The position numbers and the translations under genes were made by a program. Shown piece after piece: positions 43,314-52,524 of a stretch of DNA of 64,000 bases. Origin of the DNA: JBOGNO01 sp050747245 (GTDB lineage Bacteria; Acidobacteriota; Terriglobia; Acidiferrales; UBA7541); contig JBOGNO010000013.1 in assembly GCA_050747245.1 (NCBI GenBank), positions 62,001 through 126,000 of the forward strand, in the 5' to 3' direction. The first letter of the stretch is position 1. The number at the start of each line of letters is the position of its first letter. The notes beneath the pieces were generated by a model. The model was not told the origin of the DNA and did not search any database. It saw nothing but the letters and a program-made list of their open reading frames with translations.

Positions 43314-45362
43314 ATGAACGCCGAACCGCTCACCGCCGCACTTTTGCAGACCGAAGGCTACGCTACCTTCGAATCTCTCGGAGAAGGTAATCTGCGTTTG
43401 CTTGGCCCGCCGCCTCGATTTCTCGCCGAACTCTTGGGCGAGCAGGTCCTCGCCGACGAGCCCCTCCGCCCGGGCGATTCCATGCCCTTCCTTGAGAATT
43501 TTCTCTTCGAAGCCGAAGAGCTGTGGAACTCCGGCAACGAAGGCCGCGCCGAATCCGGCGCTTGGGTTGAAACGGCCCCGGATGGCCGCGAAATCGCGCT
43601 CGAGGCCAGCGCATTTCTGCTGGGCAGCCGCAAGATTCTTCTGATCCGAAATTCCCAGCAGCGCTTCGACGCCGACGTTGCCATTTTGCAGAAGGCCCGC
43701 GATTCTCTGCTCGAGCATGAGCGGTTGCTGAAAGAAATTCAGAAGAAAGAAATCCTTCTCCATTGCATCATCCACGATCTCTCCCAGCCATTAACTGCCA
43801 TGCGCGGTTGTTTTTCCGTTCTCGCCATGGAACCGCTCGCGCCGAATGTCAAAGAGCTTGTCGAAATAGGCCATCGTCAGTCAGAAAATCAGGAGCAAAT
43901 GATCCGCGGAATCCTCGAAGCTTTTTCCTCCGAACTGGCCGCGCAGCAATCCTTCCAGAAAAACGCCACGGATGCTCCCAGCATCCCCAAAGTCGCCGGA
44001 GACATCGCCCGGGACTATTCCGCGGCCTTCGCCGAACACGGCGCAAAAATTCAACTCGACCCGCGCATGGATCTTGCGAAAGATTGGAAAGTTGTCGGCG
44101 ATGAAGGCCGCCTCCGCAGGATTTTCACGAATCTTGTGGAGAACGCCCTGCGCTACAGCCCCGCGGGCTCGACTGTCACGCTCGGCGCTGGGGACGAAGG
44201 CAATTTCCTCCGCGCGTTCGTGGATGACGAAGGCCCGGGCCTCCCCGAAGGGGAAGCTCCCGCGCGCATGTTTGCGCTGTTTGCCAAAGGAAAAACGGGC
44301 GGCGGAAAAGCCGGCCTCGGCCTTTATTTTTGCCGCATCACCGTCGAACGCTGGGGCGGCACAATCGGCGCCGAGCGCCGCCCTGAAAAGGGCTCACGCT
44401 TCTGGTTTCGTCTGCCGCGCGCGCAGACTCCCGCAGCTTCAGAGCCGTCCGCGTCTCCCGCCACACCTTCCGTGGATGAAGCTGCAGCACGCCAACCGCC
44501 CGAAACGCCCGAAGCGATATCCTCGCAGAGAGAACTCAGCGACAAGCCTCGCAGCGCACACGGCCTGCGAATTCTTCTCGCCGAAGATACGGTCGTCAAC
44601 CAGCAGGTCGTCGGTCTCTTGCTGGACCGCCGCGGCCATTCTGTCCTCGCCGTATCCAATGGCAAACTTGCGCTCGCCGCGCTTGAGAAGGAGCCGTTCG
44701 ATCTCATTCTGATGGACGTGGAGATGCCGGAGATGGGCGGGTTCGAAGCGACCCGCGCCATCCGCGAAATGGAAAAAACTTCCGGCCGTCACATTCCGAT
44801 TGTCGCCATGACCGGCCACGACTCGCCCGCGGAGCGCTCGCAATGCCTCGCCGCCGGCATGGACGACCACGTCGGGAAACCGATTGACCCCGCCAGGCTC
44901 TTTGCCGCCGTGGAAGGCAACGCGCCTCGTCGTGAATCCTTATCCGCCGGAGAAAAATCTCCGCGGACCGCGGATTCCTTCGATCCGGCCGGCCTGCTCG
45001 CAAGAATGGGCGGCAGCGAAAAACTGGCGCGCGATTTGGCTCGCGCATTTCTCGCGGACCTGCCCGGCCGCATGGCGTCCCTGCGCAACGCTATTTCGCA
45101 GAACGACGCGGAAGCGCTCGCCAGCGCCGCTCACACGCTCAAAGGTTCTGTCGGTTATTTTGGGGCGGCGGACACTGTAGAAACGGCACGCAAGCTCGAA
45201 TTGCTGGGCCGCAGCGGCTCGACCGCCGGAGCCGCGGAATCAGCCGCGCTCCTCGAAGCTCAGTTCGCGCGCCTCGCGGATTCGCTCCGCGCCTTCGCAG
45301 ATCCACAAAGGAGAACTTCTGCGCCCGCCAAAACCGCGCGCCGCAAATTCAAGCGGCGCTAA
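43314..45362 (+). CDS. Hybrid sensor histidine kinase (sensor-HisKA-HATPase-REC-HPt)
   Basis: The protein has 682 aa from ATG 43314 (the frame is open further upstream, but that part overlaps the GTPase). An N-terminal soluble domain (1-115) with a PAS-like look is followed by a coiled coil, HisKA with His154 (CIIHDLSQPLTAMRG), HATPase (N box NLVENALRYSP; G boxes DDEGPGLP and GKAGLGLYFC), receiver with Asp468 (LILMDVEMPEMGG) and HPt with His607 (SAAHTLKGSVGYFG). No transmembrane helix, so it senses something cytoplasmic, perhaps the GTPase state. The full internal phosphorelay can pass phosphate to an outside receiver; the receiver-MBL protein of the same run is the nearest candidate. Its stop overlaps the convergent efflux gene by 4 nt. 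Confidence 0.93.
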   Translation: MNAEPLTAALLQTEGYATFESLGEGNLRLLGPPPRFLAELLGEQVLADEPLRPGDSMPFLENFLFEAEELWNSGNEGRAESGAWVETAPDGREIALEASAFLLGSRKILLIRNSQQRFDADVAILQKARDSLLEHERLLKEIQKKEILLHCIIHDLSQPLTAMRGCFSVLAMEPLAPNVKELVEIGHRQSENQEQMIRGILEAFSSELAAQQSFQKNATDAPSIPKVAGDIARDYSAAFAEHGAKIQLDPRMDLAKDWKVVGDEGRLRRIFTNLVENALRYSPAGSTVTLGAGDEGNFLRAFVDDEGPGLPEGEAPARMFALFAKGKTGGGKAGLGLYFCRITVERWGGTIGAERRPEKGSRFWFRLPRAQTPAASEPSASPATPSVDEAAARQPPETPEAISSQRELSDKPRSAHGLRILLAEDTVVNQQVVGLLLDRRGHSVLAVSNGKLALAALEKEPFDLILMDVEMPEMGGFEATRAIREMEKTSGRHIPIVAMTGHDSPAERSQCLAAGMDDHVGKPIDPARLFAAVEGNAPRRESLSAGEKSPRTADSFDPAGLLARMGGSEKLARDLARAFLADLPGRMASLRNAISQNDAEALASAAHTLKGSVGYFGAADTVETARKLELLGRSGSTAGAAESAALLEAQFARLADSLRAFADPQRRTSAPAKTARRKFKRR

Positions 45363-46831
45363 AGCGCCGGCAGCGCGCTCGCGTTCCATCCGCCGCCCAG
45401 CGCTTTAATCAGAAGCGCGCTCGCAACCATGCGCCGTGTCGCGATGTCTACCGCCGCGCGCTCATCAGTAAGCGCCGCGCTTTGCGCCGTAATCACCTCG
45501 AGATAACTCACCACTCCGCCCCGGTAACGATTATTGGAAAGCGCGAGCGAATGTTCCGCCGAATTCACGGCCACACCCTCCGTTTTCGCTTCTTCCTCAA
45601 GCACGCGCAGCGCCGCCAGATTGTCCTCAACGTCCTGAAACGCGCCGAGCACTGTTTCCCGATATGTCGCCACGGACTGGTCGTACGCAGCGCGCGCCTG
45701 TTCGGTAATTGCGTGGCGCTTTCCGGCATCGAAGAGTATTTCCGCCGCGGAAGCCCCCAGCGACCACAATCCGCTCGGCCCCGATACCAACGTGCCGATT
45801 CGAGTGCTTTCAAACTCGCCCGTGCCCGCCAGTGTAATCAGCGGAAAATATGCCGCTCGAGCTACTCCAATCTGCGCGTTTGCCGCCTCCACGCGTCTTT
45901 CTGCCGCGGCGATATCCGGTCGCCGTTCGAGCAACTCCGAAGGCACTCCCGCGGGAATCGCTGGTGGGACCTTGTCGAGAGGCGAAGCCGCAAGGCTGAA
46001 TGTTGCCGGCGCCTGGCCGACGAGAACAGCGATGGCGTGTTCGAGCTGCGCTCGTTGCACTTGAAGGTCTATCGCCAGCGCGCGAGTCGTTTCGAGTTGC
46101 GTTTGCGCCTGCGCCACGTCCACCGCGGAAGCAAGCCCTCCTTGATATCTCTCTTGCGCCAGCTCGAGCGCCTTCGTGTATGCCGCCACGGTCGAATCCA
46201 GCAATTGCTCTTGAGCGTCCGCGCCGCGCAATTCGAAATAATCCACGGCCAGCTCGGCGTGCAGGCTCAGATTCACAGTTTCCAAATCGGCGGCGCTCGC
46301 CTGTGCTTCCGAGCGGCTCGACTCCACTGTGCGTCGCACGCGCCCCCAAACGTCCGCCTCGTACGACGCGTCCACGGGAATCGTGTAGTCCGTGAAATTT
46401 GGGGTCTTGGTGGACGCCGAGGAATTGGCGAACGGCCGGTTCTGCGAGGGGCGTTCGTGCGTGACGGAAACTCCTCCGGTTACCTGCGGATAGTAGGCGG
46501 ACCGCGAGATGCGCAGCGCCGCGCGAGCTTGCCGGAACTGGTCTTCGGCAATTTTCAAATTTTGATTCGAAACAGTGATTTTCTCTTCGAGCGCATTAAG
46601 TTGGGAATCGTTATAAATCTCCCACCAGTTTCCCCGCGGAATCGCGTCGCCCGGTTGCGCGATTTTCCAGTCTGCGTTTTCCTTATATGCGGGAGGAGCA
46701 TCGGCCGCGGGCCTCACGTATTTCGGCCCCACAGTGCATCCGCCGAGCAGGCCTCCGGCTCCGAGAAGCGCAGCGAGGGCCGCTCTTTCGAGCGGCCGCC
46801 TCAGAAGACTTCCTCGCCTGCTCGCAGCCAC
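45359..46831 (-). CDS. Outer-membrane efflux lipoprotein (NodT/OprM family)
   Basis: The protein has 490 aa from GTG 46831 (GGAGG 8 nt upstream). A lipoprotein signal with lipobox LLGGC (Cys at about 32) is followed by CTVGPKYVRP, the standard NodT start, and two long outer-membrane-efflux repeats (SNQNLKIAEDQFRQARAALRISRSAYYPQV; LLERRPDIAAAERRVEAANAQIGVARAAYFPLI). It forms the trimeric exit duct of the RND pump. Its start follows the adaptor stop by 1 nt. Confidence 0.95.
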   Translation of the reverse strand: MAASRRGSLLRRPLERAALAALLGAGGLLGGCTVGPKYVRPAADAPPAYKENADWKIAQPGDAIPRGNWWEIYNDSQLNALEEKITVSNQNLKIAEDQFRQARAALRISRSAYYPQVTGGVSVTHERPSQNRPFANSSASTKTPNFTDYTIPVDASYEADVWGRVRRTVESSRSEAQASAADLETVNLSLHAELAVDYFELRGADAQEQLLDSTVAAYTKALELAQERYQGGLASAVDVAQAQTQLETTRALAIDLQVQRAQLEHAIAVLVGQAPATFSLAASPLDKVPPAIPAGVPSELLERRPDIAAAERRVEAANAQIGVARAAYFPLITLAGTGEFESTRIGTLVSGPSGLWSLGASAAEILFDAGKRHAITEQARAAYDQSVATYRETVLGAFQDVEDNLAALRVLEEEAKTEGVAVNSAEHSLALSNNRYRGGVVSYLEVITAQSAALTDERAAVDIATRRMVASALLIKALGGGWNASALPAL

Positions 46832-46832
46832 G

Positions 46833-48008
46833 CTACTTCCCTCCGCCTCCGGACTGCGCCACGCGGACCTCGGCTCCCGTGACCAGCGAATCCGGGGGAT
46901 TTATGATCACCAGGTCTCCGTCATTTACGCCGTCCAGCACTTCCACCTCCGTGCCGAAATCCCGGCCCAAAGTCACTGGCTCCAGCACCGCGTGCTTTCC
47001 GTCCTTCACGATGCCCACATGCATTCCGTCCGCGCGAAAAATCAGCGTATTTACGGGCAGGAGATGCGCGGAGACGCTTTCCGGCAGCTTGAAATGCACT
47101 TCCGCATAGGCTCCGGGCAAAAGCTGGCCGCTGGAATTGTCCACGTCCACTTCCGTCTGCAGCGTGCGCGACGCAGCGTTAATGGCATCCGCATTGCGGA
47201 CAAGTTTTCCCGAGAATCGCTTGCCCGGAAATTCCGCGAGCGTCAGATCCGCTATAAGCCCCGGCCGGGCAGCTTGCGAATACACTTGCGGCACGTAGAC
47301 ATACACGCGCAGTTTCCGTGTCGCCGCCAGATGGAAAAGCTCCTTGGCGGTTGTGCCGCTGCCCGAATCAATGAGCTGCCCGATATCCGTGTTGCGCGCC
47401 GTTATCACGCCATCGAATGGCGCATAGATTTTTTCGAACGATTGCAGCTCTTCGAGCCGCTTCACATTGGATTCGGCGGAATTCGTCATCGCCTGCTTTG
47501 CCACGTAATTCCCTACTGCGTTGTCCACATCCTGCTTGGCCACCGAATCTGTGCTGGCAAGATCCTTGTACCGATCGGCTGTAATCCTCGCGAGCTCCTC
47601 GTTCGCCCTTGCCGTCCCCAGATCCGCGCGCGCTTGTTGCAGCTCTTGGTCAACTTCCGGCGACTCGATGTCCGCAAGCAGTTGGCCTGTACGCACATGC
47701 GTTCCGATGTCCGCATACCAGCGTTTCAAGTATCCGTTGGTGCGCGCATAAATCGGAGCGTCAGTGAAGGCCATGATGTTTCCGGGCAGGACAAGATCTT
47801 GCGTCGGAGCTGCGCGCTTAGGTGTCACCACCTCGACCGTCGGCACCGCGAGTTGCTGCGTATCTTCCCGCACTTCCGCCGCTGCCTTCCTCCGCGGAAG
47901 GATGCCTCCGAATACAAGCAGCGCGCCCGCGGCCAGCACCGCCGCGATAATCAGCAATCGCCGTGGCCAGCGTGGCCCGCCACCCTCGTGCTCGTGCGTT
48001 TGTGTCAT
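46833..48008 (-). CDS. RND efflux periplasmic adaptor (membrane fusion protein)
   Basis: The protein has about 391 aa from ATG 48008 (AGGAAG upstream; TTG 48011 is adjacent). One N-terminal membrane helix (RRLLIIAAVLAAGALLVFGG), then a barrel-sandwich hybrid split by a coiled-coil hairpin (QLLADIESPEVDQELQQARADLGTARANEELARI ...) and a beta-barrel and C-terminal domain (FDGVITARNTDIGQLID, NTLIFRADGMHVGIVKDG). It links the pump to the outer-membrane duct. It is the middle gene of the pump operon; no regulator gene is adjacent. Confidence 0.95.
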   Translation of the reverse strand: MTQTHEHEGGGPRWPRRLLIIAAVLAAGALLVFGGILPRRKAAAEVREDTQQLAVPTVEVVTPKRAAPTQDLVLPGNIMAFTDAPIYARTNGYLKRWYADIGTHVRTGQLLADIESPEVDQELQQARADLGTARANEELARITADRYKDLASTDSVAKQDVDNAVGNYVAKQAMTNSAESNVKRLEELQSFEKIYAPFDGVITARNTDIGQLIDSGSGTTAKELFHLAATRKLRVYVYVPQVYSQAARPGLIADLTLAEFPGKRFSGKLVRNADAINAASRTLQTEVDVDNSSGQLLPGAYAEVHFKLPESVSAHLLPVNTLIFRADGMHVGIVKDGKHAVLEPVTLGRDFGTEVEVLDGVNDGDLVIINPPDSLVTGAEVRVAQSGGGGK

Positions 48009-48053
48009 CAATTCTTCTTCCTTGTATCCTTGCCTCGGAAAATCTCCCTCATT

Positions 48054-51000
48054 TCAGGCTGCGGAGAAATTTCCCGGTGGAACTCTCTTCTCGCGCATGC
48101 CGTGCACCAGGCTGAAGAATGCCGGCACGAAAAACAGGGTCGCCACGGTCGCGAACAGAAGCCCCCCGATCACCGCGCGCCCCAGCGGCGCGTTTTGCTC
48201 GCCGCCCTCTCCCAGACCGAGCGACATCGGCAGCATGCCGATAATCATCGCCAGCGCCGTCATCAGCACGGGCCGAAACCGCGTTACCCCGGACTGAATG
48301 GCTGCTTCTGCGGCACTCTTCCCATCCCGCATCTGTTCCCTTCCGAAGCTCACCACCAGAATGCTGTTCGCCGTCGCCACGCCCATGCACATGATCGCGC
48401 CGGTCAGCGCCGGCACGCTGATGTGCGTACCAGTCACGAAAAGAATCCATGCGATGCCCGCGAGCGCTCCCGGCAGGGCCATCAAAATAATGAACGGGTC
48501 GAGCCACGATTGAAAATTCACCACGATGAGTAGATAAACCAGAATGATGGAGAACACCAGGCCTCCCAGCAGGCCCGCAAACGACGTGCGCATCGTCTCG
48601 ATCTGCCCGCGCACGATGATGTCCGAGCCGCGCGCCAGATCTTTCCTGCTGTCGTTTACGATCGAATAGATATCGCTGGCCACGCCTCCCAGGTCCCGCC
48701 CTTGCACAGACCCGAAAATGTCGAGCACCGGATCTACGTTGTAGTGTGAAACCACCGCTGCTTCAGCGTTCCGGCTGAACGACGCGAGACTTCCCAGGAT
48801 TTCCGGCGGAGCGCCGTTCGTGCTCGTCACCGGAATATTCTGCAGATCTTGAAATGAATCCAGCTTGTACTGCGGAGTCTGCGTGGCAATCGAATAGGTC
48901 ACCCCGTTTCTGGGGTCCAGAAAGAATGACGGCGAAGTTTGAAAGCTTCCGCTCAGGGAAATAAGCAGGTTCGTCGCCACGTCTTTTTGCGTGTATCCGA
49001 TTTCCTGCGCTTTGGTGCGGTCCACGTCAATATGCAGCAGCGGCTGGTTGAAAGCCTGGTGGATTCGCAGGTCCGCCGCTCCCGGAATTTTCCGCAGACG
49101 CTCGAGCAAATGATCGGCGAACTCGCGGTTGGCTGCGAGGTTGCGGCCGACAATCTGCACGTCAATCGGCGAAGGCAGGCCAAAATTCAAGATTTGGCTC
49201 ACCATGTCCGCGGGGAGAAACGCAAAATTGACGCCCGGAAAATCCTGCGCCAGCCTCAGCCGCAGTGCGCGAACGTATCTCTCCGTGGGATGGTGGTCCC
49301 GCGAGAGCGCCACCAGGATGTCTGCGTCGGCGGGACCGATGGGCGCTGAGTTGCTGTACGAGAGGTTGATGCTGCTGTATGGCAGTCCGATATTGTCGAT
49401 GACGCTGGTCACTTCTCCCGCGGGAATCTGCCGCCGGATGTCGTTTTCCACTCGGTCGCAAATCGCCGCGGTTTCCTCGATGCGAGTGCCCGTTGCGGCG
49501 CGCATGTGCAGCTTGAATTCTCCGCTGTCCACCGAAGGAAAAAATTCCTGCCCGAGCAGCGGCACCAGGCCCAGCGAGAGAATGCACGCGGCCAGAAAAA
49601 CGGCCATAAATGCGCCGCGCCTCCGGATGCAGCGCTCCAGCAGGCGATGGTAAGCGTCGCGGAAATCTTCAAACGCCAGCTCGAACTGCGCCTGCACGCG
49701 CACGAATAAATTACGGCTTTTCGCCAGCTCGCGGAAGTCTTCCTCTTTTTGATATTTCAGCAGGTACTTGGCCATCGTCGGCACCAGCGTCCGCGAAAGC
49801 AAATAGGAAGCCAACATGGCGAACACTACCGCTTCGGCCAGCGGCACGAAGAGGAATCGCGCGACTCCCGTGAGCAGAAACATCGGCAGGAACACGATGC
49901 AGATGCACAGCGTCGAAACGAAAGCAGGCACGGCAATCTGCTGCGCGCCGTCTAGAATGGCCTGCAGGATTTCCTTGCCCATGGCGAACTGTCGGTTGAT
50001 GTTTTCGATTTCCACGGTCGCGTCATCCACCAGAATTCCCACCGCGAGCGCCAGGCCTCCGAGCGTCATGATGTTGATGGTTTCTCCCAGCGCGCTGAGC
50101 ACGATGATGGAAGTAAGAATCGAAAGCGGTATCGAAACGGCGATGATGAACGTGCTCCGCCAGCTTCCGAGAAACACAAGTATCATCAGCGCGGTGAGGC
50201 ACGCGGCGATCAGTGCCTCTCGCACCACTCCGTTGATGGAAGCCTTCACGAAAAGTGATTGGTCGGAGAGCGGCCGAATCACCAAATCCTGCGGCAGGCC
50301 CGCTTCGATGTGCGGCAGCATGTTTTTCACGCCCGAAATTATGTCCAGCGTCGAAGCGCTGCCCGTTTTCAGTACGCTCATGAGCACGGCTCGCTGGCCA
50401 TCCACGCGCACGATGTTTGTCTGCGGCGGAAATCCGTCGCGCACGTGCGCCACGTCGCTGATGTAAATCGTGGTGTTCCCCACAGTTTTGATGGGGAGGC
50501 GGTTCAATTCCGCGATGCTCCGTGGGGCGGCGTTCATGTCCACGTAGTATTCGTAATCGCCGATTTTGGCCGTGCCGGCCGGAAGAATCAGATTCTGATT
50601 GCTGATCGCTTGCACCACGTCTTGCGCGGAGAGTCCTTTCGCCTGCATCGCGGCGCTATCAAGATCCACTTGCACCTGGCGCTGCTTTCCGCCGTAGGGC
50701 CAGGGAATTCCTACTCCGGGCACCGTCACCAGCGGTGTGCGAAGGAAGTTGGTTGCCCAGTCGAACAGTTGCTGCTCCGAAAGAGTCTTCCCAGTGAGCG
50801 CCAGCTGCAGAACGGGCACGCTCGAGGCGTTGTACAGAATGATGAGCGGCGGCGAGGTTCCCGGGGGCAGAAAGTGCAACTGTGTTTGCGAGATGGCCGT
50901 CACTTGCGCCAGGGCCGTGCTGATGTCCGTGCCCCGGTGAAAGAAGATTTTCACCACGCCCTTCCCGCTCAGCGATTGCGATTCGATGTGTTCGATGTCG

Positions 51001-51227
51001 TTGACTGTCGTGGTCAGCGCGCGCTCCGTCTGCGACGTGATGCGGTCGGACATTTCCTGCGCGTTCAACCCCTCGTAGTTCCACAGCACGCTCACGACCG
51101 GAATATTGATGTTCGGAAAAATGTCCGTGGGAGTCCGGATGATCGCAAGTGGGCCGAAGATCAAAAGCAGAATCGCCACCACGACGAACGTGTACGGCCT
51201 TCTGAGGGCCAGGCGTACTATCCACAT
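48054..51227 (-). CDS. RND-family efflux pump inner-membrane transporter
   Basis: The protein has 1057 aa, 12 transmembrane helices and two large periplasmic loops, the AcrB/MdtB plan. Landmarks: WIVRLALRRPYTFVVVAILLLIFG (TM1), NIPVVSVLWNYEGLNAQEM, TRIEETAAICDRVE, and the TM4 segment LGGLALAVGILVDDATVEIENI, whose Asp pair carries protons in HAE1-type pumps. The C-terminal half repeats the fold (IILMALPGALAGIAW; TGAIMCMGVATANSILVV). The HAE-1-like second half and NIVRVDGQRAVLMSVLKTGSAST suggest drug or hydrophobic compound efflux. First gene of the operon RND-adaptor-outer-membrane duct. Confidence 0.95.
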   Translation of the reverse strand: MWIVRLALRRPYTFVVVAILLLIFGPLAIIRTPTDIFPNINIPVVSVLWNYEGLNAQEMSDRITSQTERALTTTVNDIEHIESQSLSGKGVVKIFFHRGTDISTALAQVTAISQTQLHFLPPGTSPPLIILYNASSVPVLQLALTGKTLSEQQLFDWATNFLRTPLVTVPGVGIPWPYGGKQRQVQVDLDSAAMQAKGLSAQDVVQAISNQNLILPAGTAKIGDYEYYVDMNAAPRSIAELNRLPIKTVGNTTIYISDVAHVRDGFPPQTNIVRVDGQRAVLMSVLKTGSASTLDIISGVKNMLPHIEAGLPQDLVIRPLSDQSLFVKASINGVVREALIAACLTALMILVFLGSWRSTFIIAVSIPLSILTSIIVLSALGETINIMTLGGLALAVGILVDDATVEIENINRQFAMGKEILQAILDGAQQIAVPAFVSTLCICIVFLPMFLLTGVARFLFVPLAEAVVFAMLASYLLSRTLVPTMAKYLLKYQKEEDFRELAKSRNLFVRVQAQFELAFEDFRDAYHRLLERCIRRRGAFMAVFLAACILSLGLVPLLGQEFFPSVDSGEFKLHMRAATGTRIEETAAICDRVENDIRRQIPAGEVTSVIDNIGLPYSSINLSYSNSAPIGPADADILVALSRDHHPTERYVRALRLRLAQDFPGVNFAFLPADMVSQILNFGLPSPIDVQIVGRNLAANREFADHLLERLRKIPGAADLRIHQAFNQPLLHIDVDRTKAQEIGYTQKDVATNLLISLSGSFQTSPSFFLDPRNGVTYSIATQTPQYKLDSFQDLQNIPVTSTNGAPPEILGSLASFSRNAEAAVVSHYNVDPVLDIFGSVQGRDLGGVASDIYSIVNDSRKDLARGSDIIVRGQIETMRTSFAGLLGGLVFSIILVYLLIVVNFQSWLDPFIILMALPGALAGIAWILFVTGTHISVPALTGAIMCMGVATANSILVVSFGREQMRDGKSAAEAAIQSGVTRFRPVLMTALAMIIGMLPMSLGLGEGGEQNAPLGRAVIGGLLFATVATLFFVPAFFSLVHGMREKRVPPGNFSAA

Positions 51228-51807
51228 CGGTCTTTTCTCGCTTCCGGAATCCTTAGCGCGCGGTGCTCGACTGTGCTTCGCCCGCTGTCCTGCAAGTGGT
51301 TCGATGCAAGAGCCCTCACCGTGGTTCCATCACGCCGGCAAATTCAAACGCTCCACCGCACTCAAGTGACTCACCAGTGTCGAATCAGGGGCCGGAATTG
51401 ATCCGGCGGCCTGACGATTACCAATCTAAATCATATGAAACGCAAAAAAAGGAACATGGCTTCATGGAGCTGCAAGTCATCGGAATTCAGCGAATTCATG
51501 CTTCGTAGTTGATTGTACCCCAGTACATGGAAACTCATTTGGCAGCACGCGACTTAAGGACAATCGGAGCAGAAGCACAAGACTATCTTTCGAGGGGACT
51601 CGAACTTCCGAAGGCAGATTGCTAAACTGAGTCGTGCGAAGACGTGCGAATCAGGGCAATGGAAATCGCAATTCCATTCCGCGAACTATTTCGCGCGAAA
51701 AAAATCGGCGGAACGCCATTGCACTTGTCTATTGAAGCTTCTTGAGGTGGCGATACGCACGAAAGGCATTGCGCCTCGAGCCGTGTCTTACATCATGTCT
51801 ATGTGGA
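51228..51807. other. Intergenic region between the RND pump and the HD-GYP gene
   Basis: The region is 580 nt without a supported gene; only short open frames lacking ribosome-binding sites occur. It must hold the promoter of the leftward RND operon. A small palindrome TGTAC-CCCA-GTACA (51514-51527) could be an operator, but it is nearly 290 nt from the pump start. No hairpin with a T-run is clear after the HD-GYP gene. Confidence 0.5.
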
Positions 51808-52524
51808 TTATAAAGCGGCGCAAACTGTAGTGCCTGCTGCGGCAAACACGGTTTCCATTTCAGCTTGCGCGAATGGCAAGAAGGATTGCACGACGGCGGG
51901 ATCGAACTGTGTGCCCCCGGCAAGGATGAGCCGGCGTACGGCTTCTTCGAACGGCAGTCCTTGGCGATAAGGGCGTGACGACACCATCGCGTCGAATGCG
52001 TCCGTAACCGCCACAATCCTCGAAACAAGTGGAATTTCAGAGTTTTTCAGGCCCGCAGGGTAGCCCTTGCCGTCAAACATTTCGTGATGGTGAAGAATGT
52101 AGAGTGCCGCGCGCTCAAAGCCCGGCAGCATCCGCAGCACAGCCCAGCCGAACTCGGGATGCTTTTTCATGAGTGCGTATTCTTCGGCGTCCAGCTTCGA
52201 CGGCTTGCGCAGAATTCCATCGGGGATGCCGACTTTTCCGATGTCGTGCAGCAGCGCCGCGACTTCCAGATCCTGCAGCGCTTCTTCTTCGAGACCCAGC
52301 TCTTGCCCAACGCGCAAGCCCCACTCTGCGAGCCGTGTGCTATGGACTCCAGTGTTGAGATCCTTCAAGTCCAGGAGCTGGTTGAAGGCGCAGATGAGCG
52401 AGTTGCGTTGTGCCTGCAGATTCTCTTCCAGCTCCTTCACTCGAAGCGAAATCCGCTGCAACTCGGACACCAATCCTACGGGGCTTGCTGCCGCAAACAC
52501 TTTTGCGTCGCCCAATTTATTCAC
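51808..52524 (-). CDS. HD-GYP domain phosphodiesterase (c-di-GMP type)
   Basis: The protein has 238 aa from GTG 52524, which overlaps the subtilase stop (GTGAATAA) and has an AAAAGG ribosome-binding site 7-8 nt upstream. The N-terminal about 45 residues form a coiled coil (ISLRVKELEENLQAQRN). The HD-GYP domain follows with HDIGKVGIPDGIL (HD at 93-94) and HHEMFDGKGYP (146-156), the full metal and GYP motifs, so it is probably an active cyclic-dinucleotide phosphodiesterase. It has no receiver or sensor domain. It is the last gene of the long leftward run and is translationally coupled to a secreted protease, an unusual pairing. Confidence 0.9.
   Translation of the reverse strand: MNKLGDAKVFAAASPVGLVSELQRISLRVKELEENLQAQRNSLICAFNQLLDLKDLNTGVHSTRLAEWGLRVGQELGLEEEALQDLEVAALLHDIGKVGIPDGILRKPSKLDAEEYALMKKHPEFGWAVLRMLPGFERAALYILHHHEMFDGKGYPAGLKNSEIPLVSRIVAVTDAFDAMVSSRPYRQGLPFEEAVRRLILAGGTQFDPAVVQSFLPFAQAEMETVFAAAGTTVCAAL

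Noticed and set aside
46734..48533. A 599-codon open frame on the plus strand
   Set aside because: It runs antisense to the clearly real RND adaptor, duct and transporter genes, has no known domain and is very rich in His and Arg, as antisense frames of GC-rich genes are.
51580..51625. tRNA-like T-arm (minus strand, GTTCGAGTCC)
   Set aside because: The stem does not pair and no anticodon or acceptor arm follows; at most a chance match or old relic.
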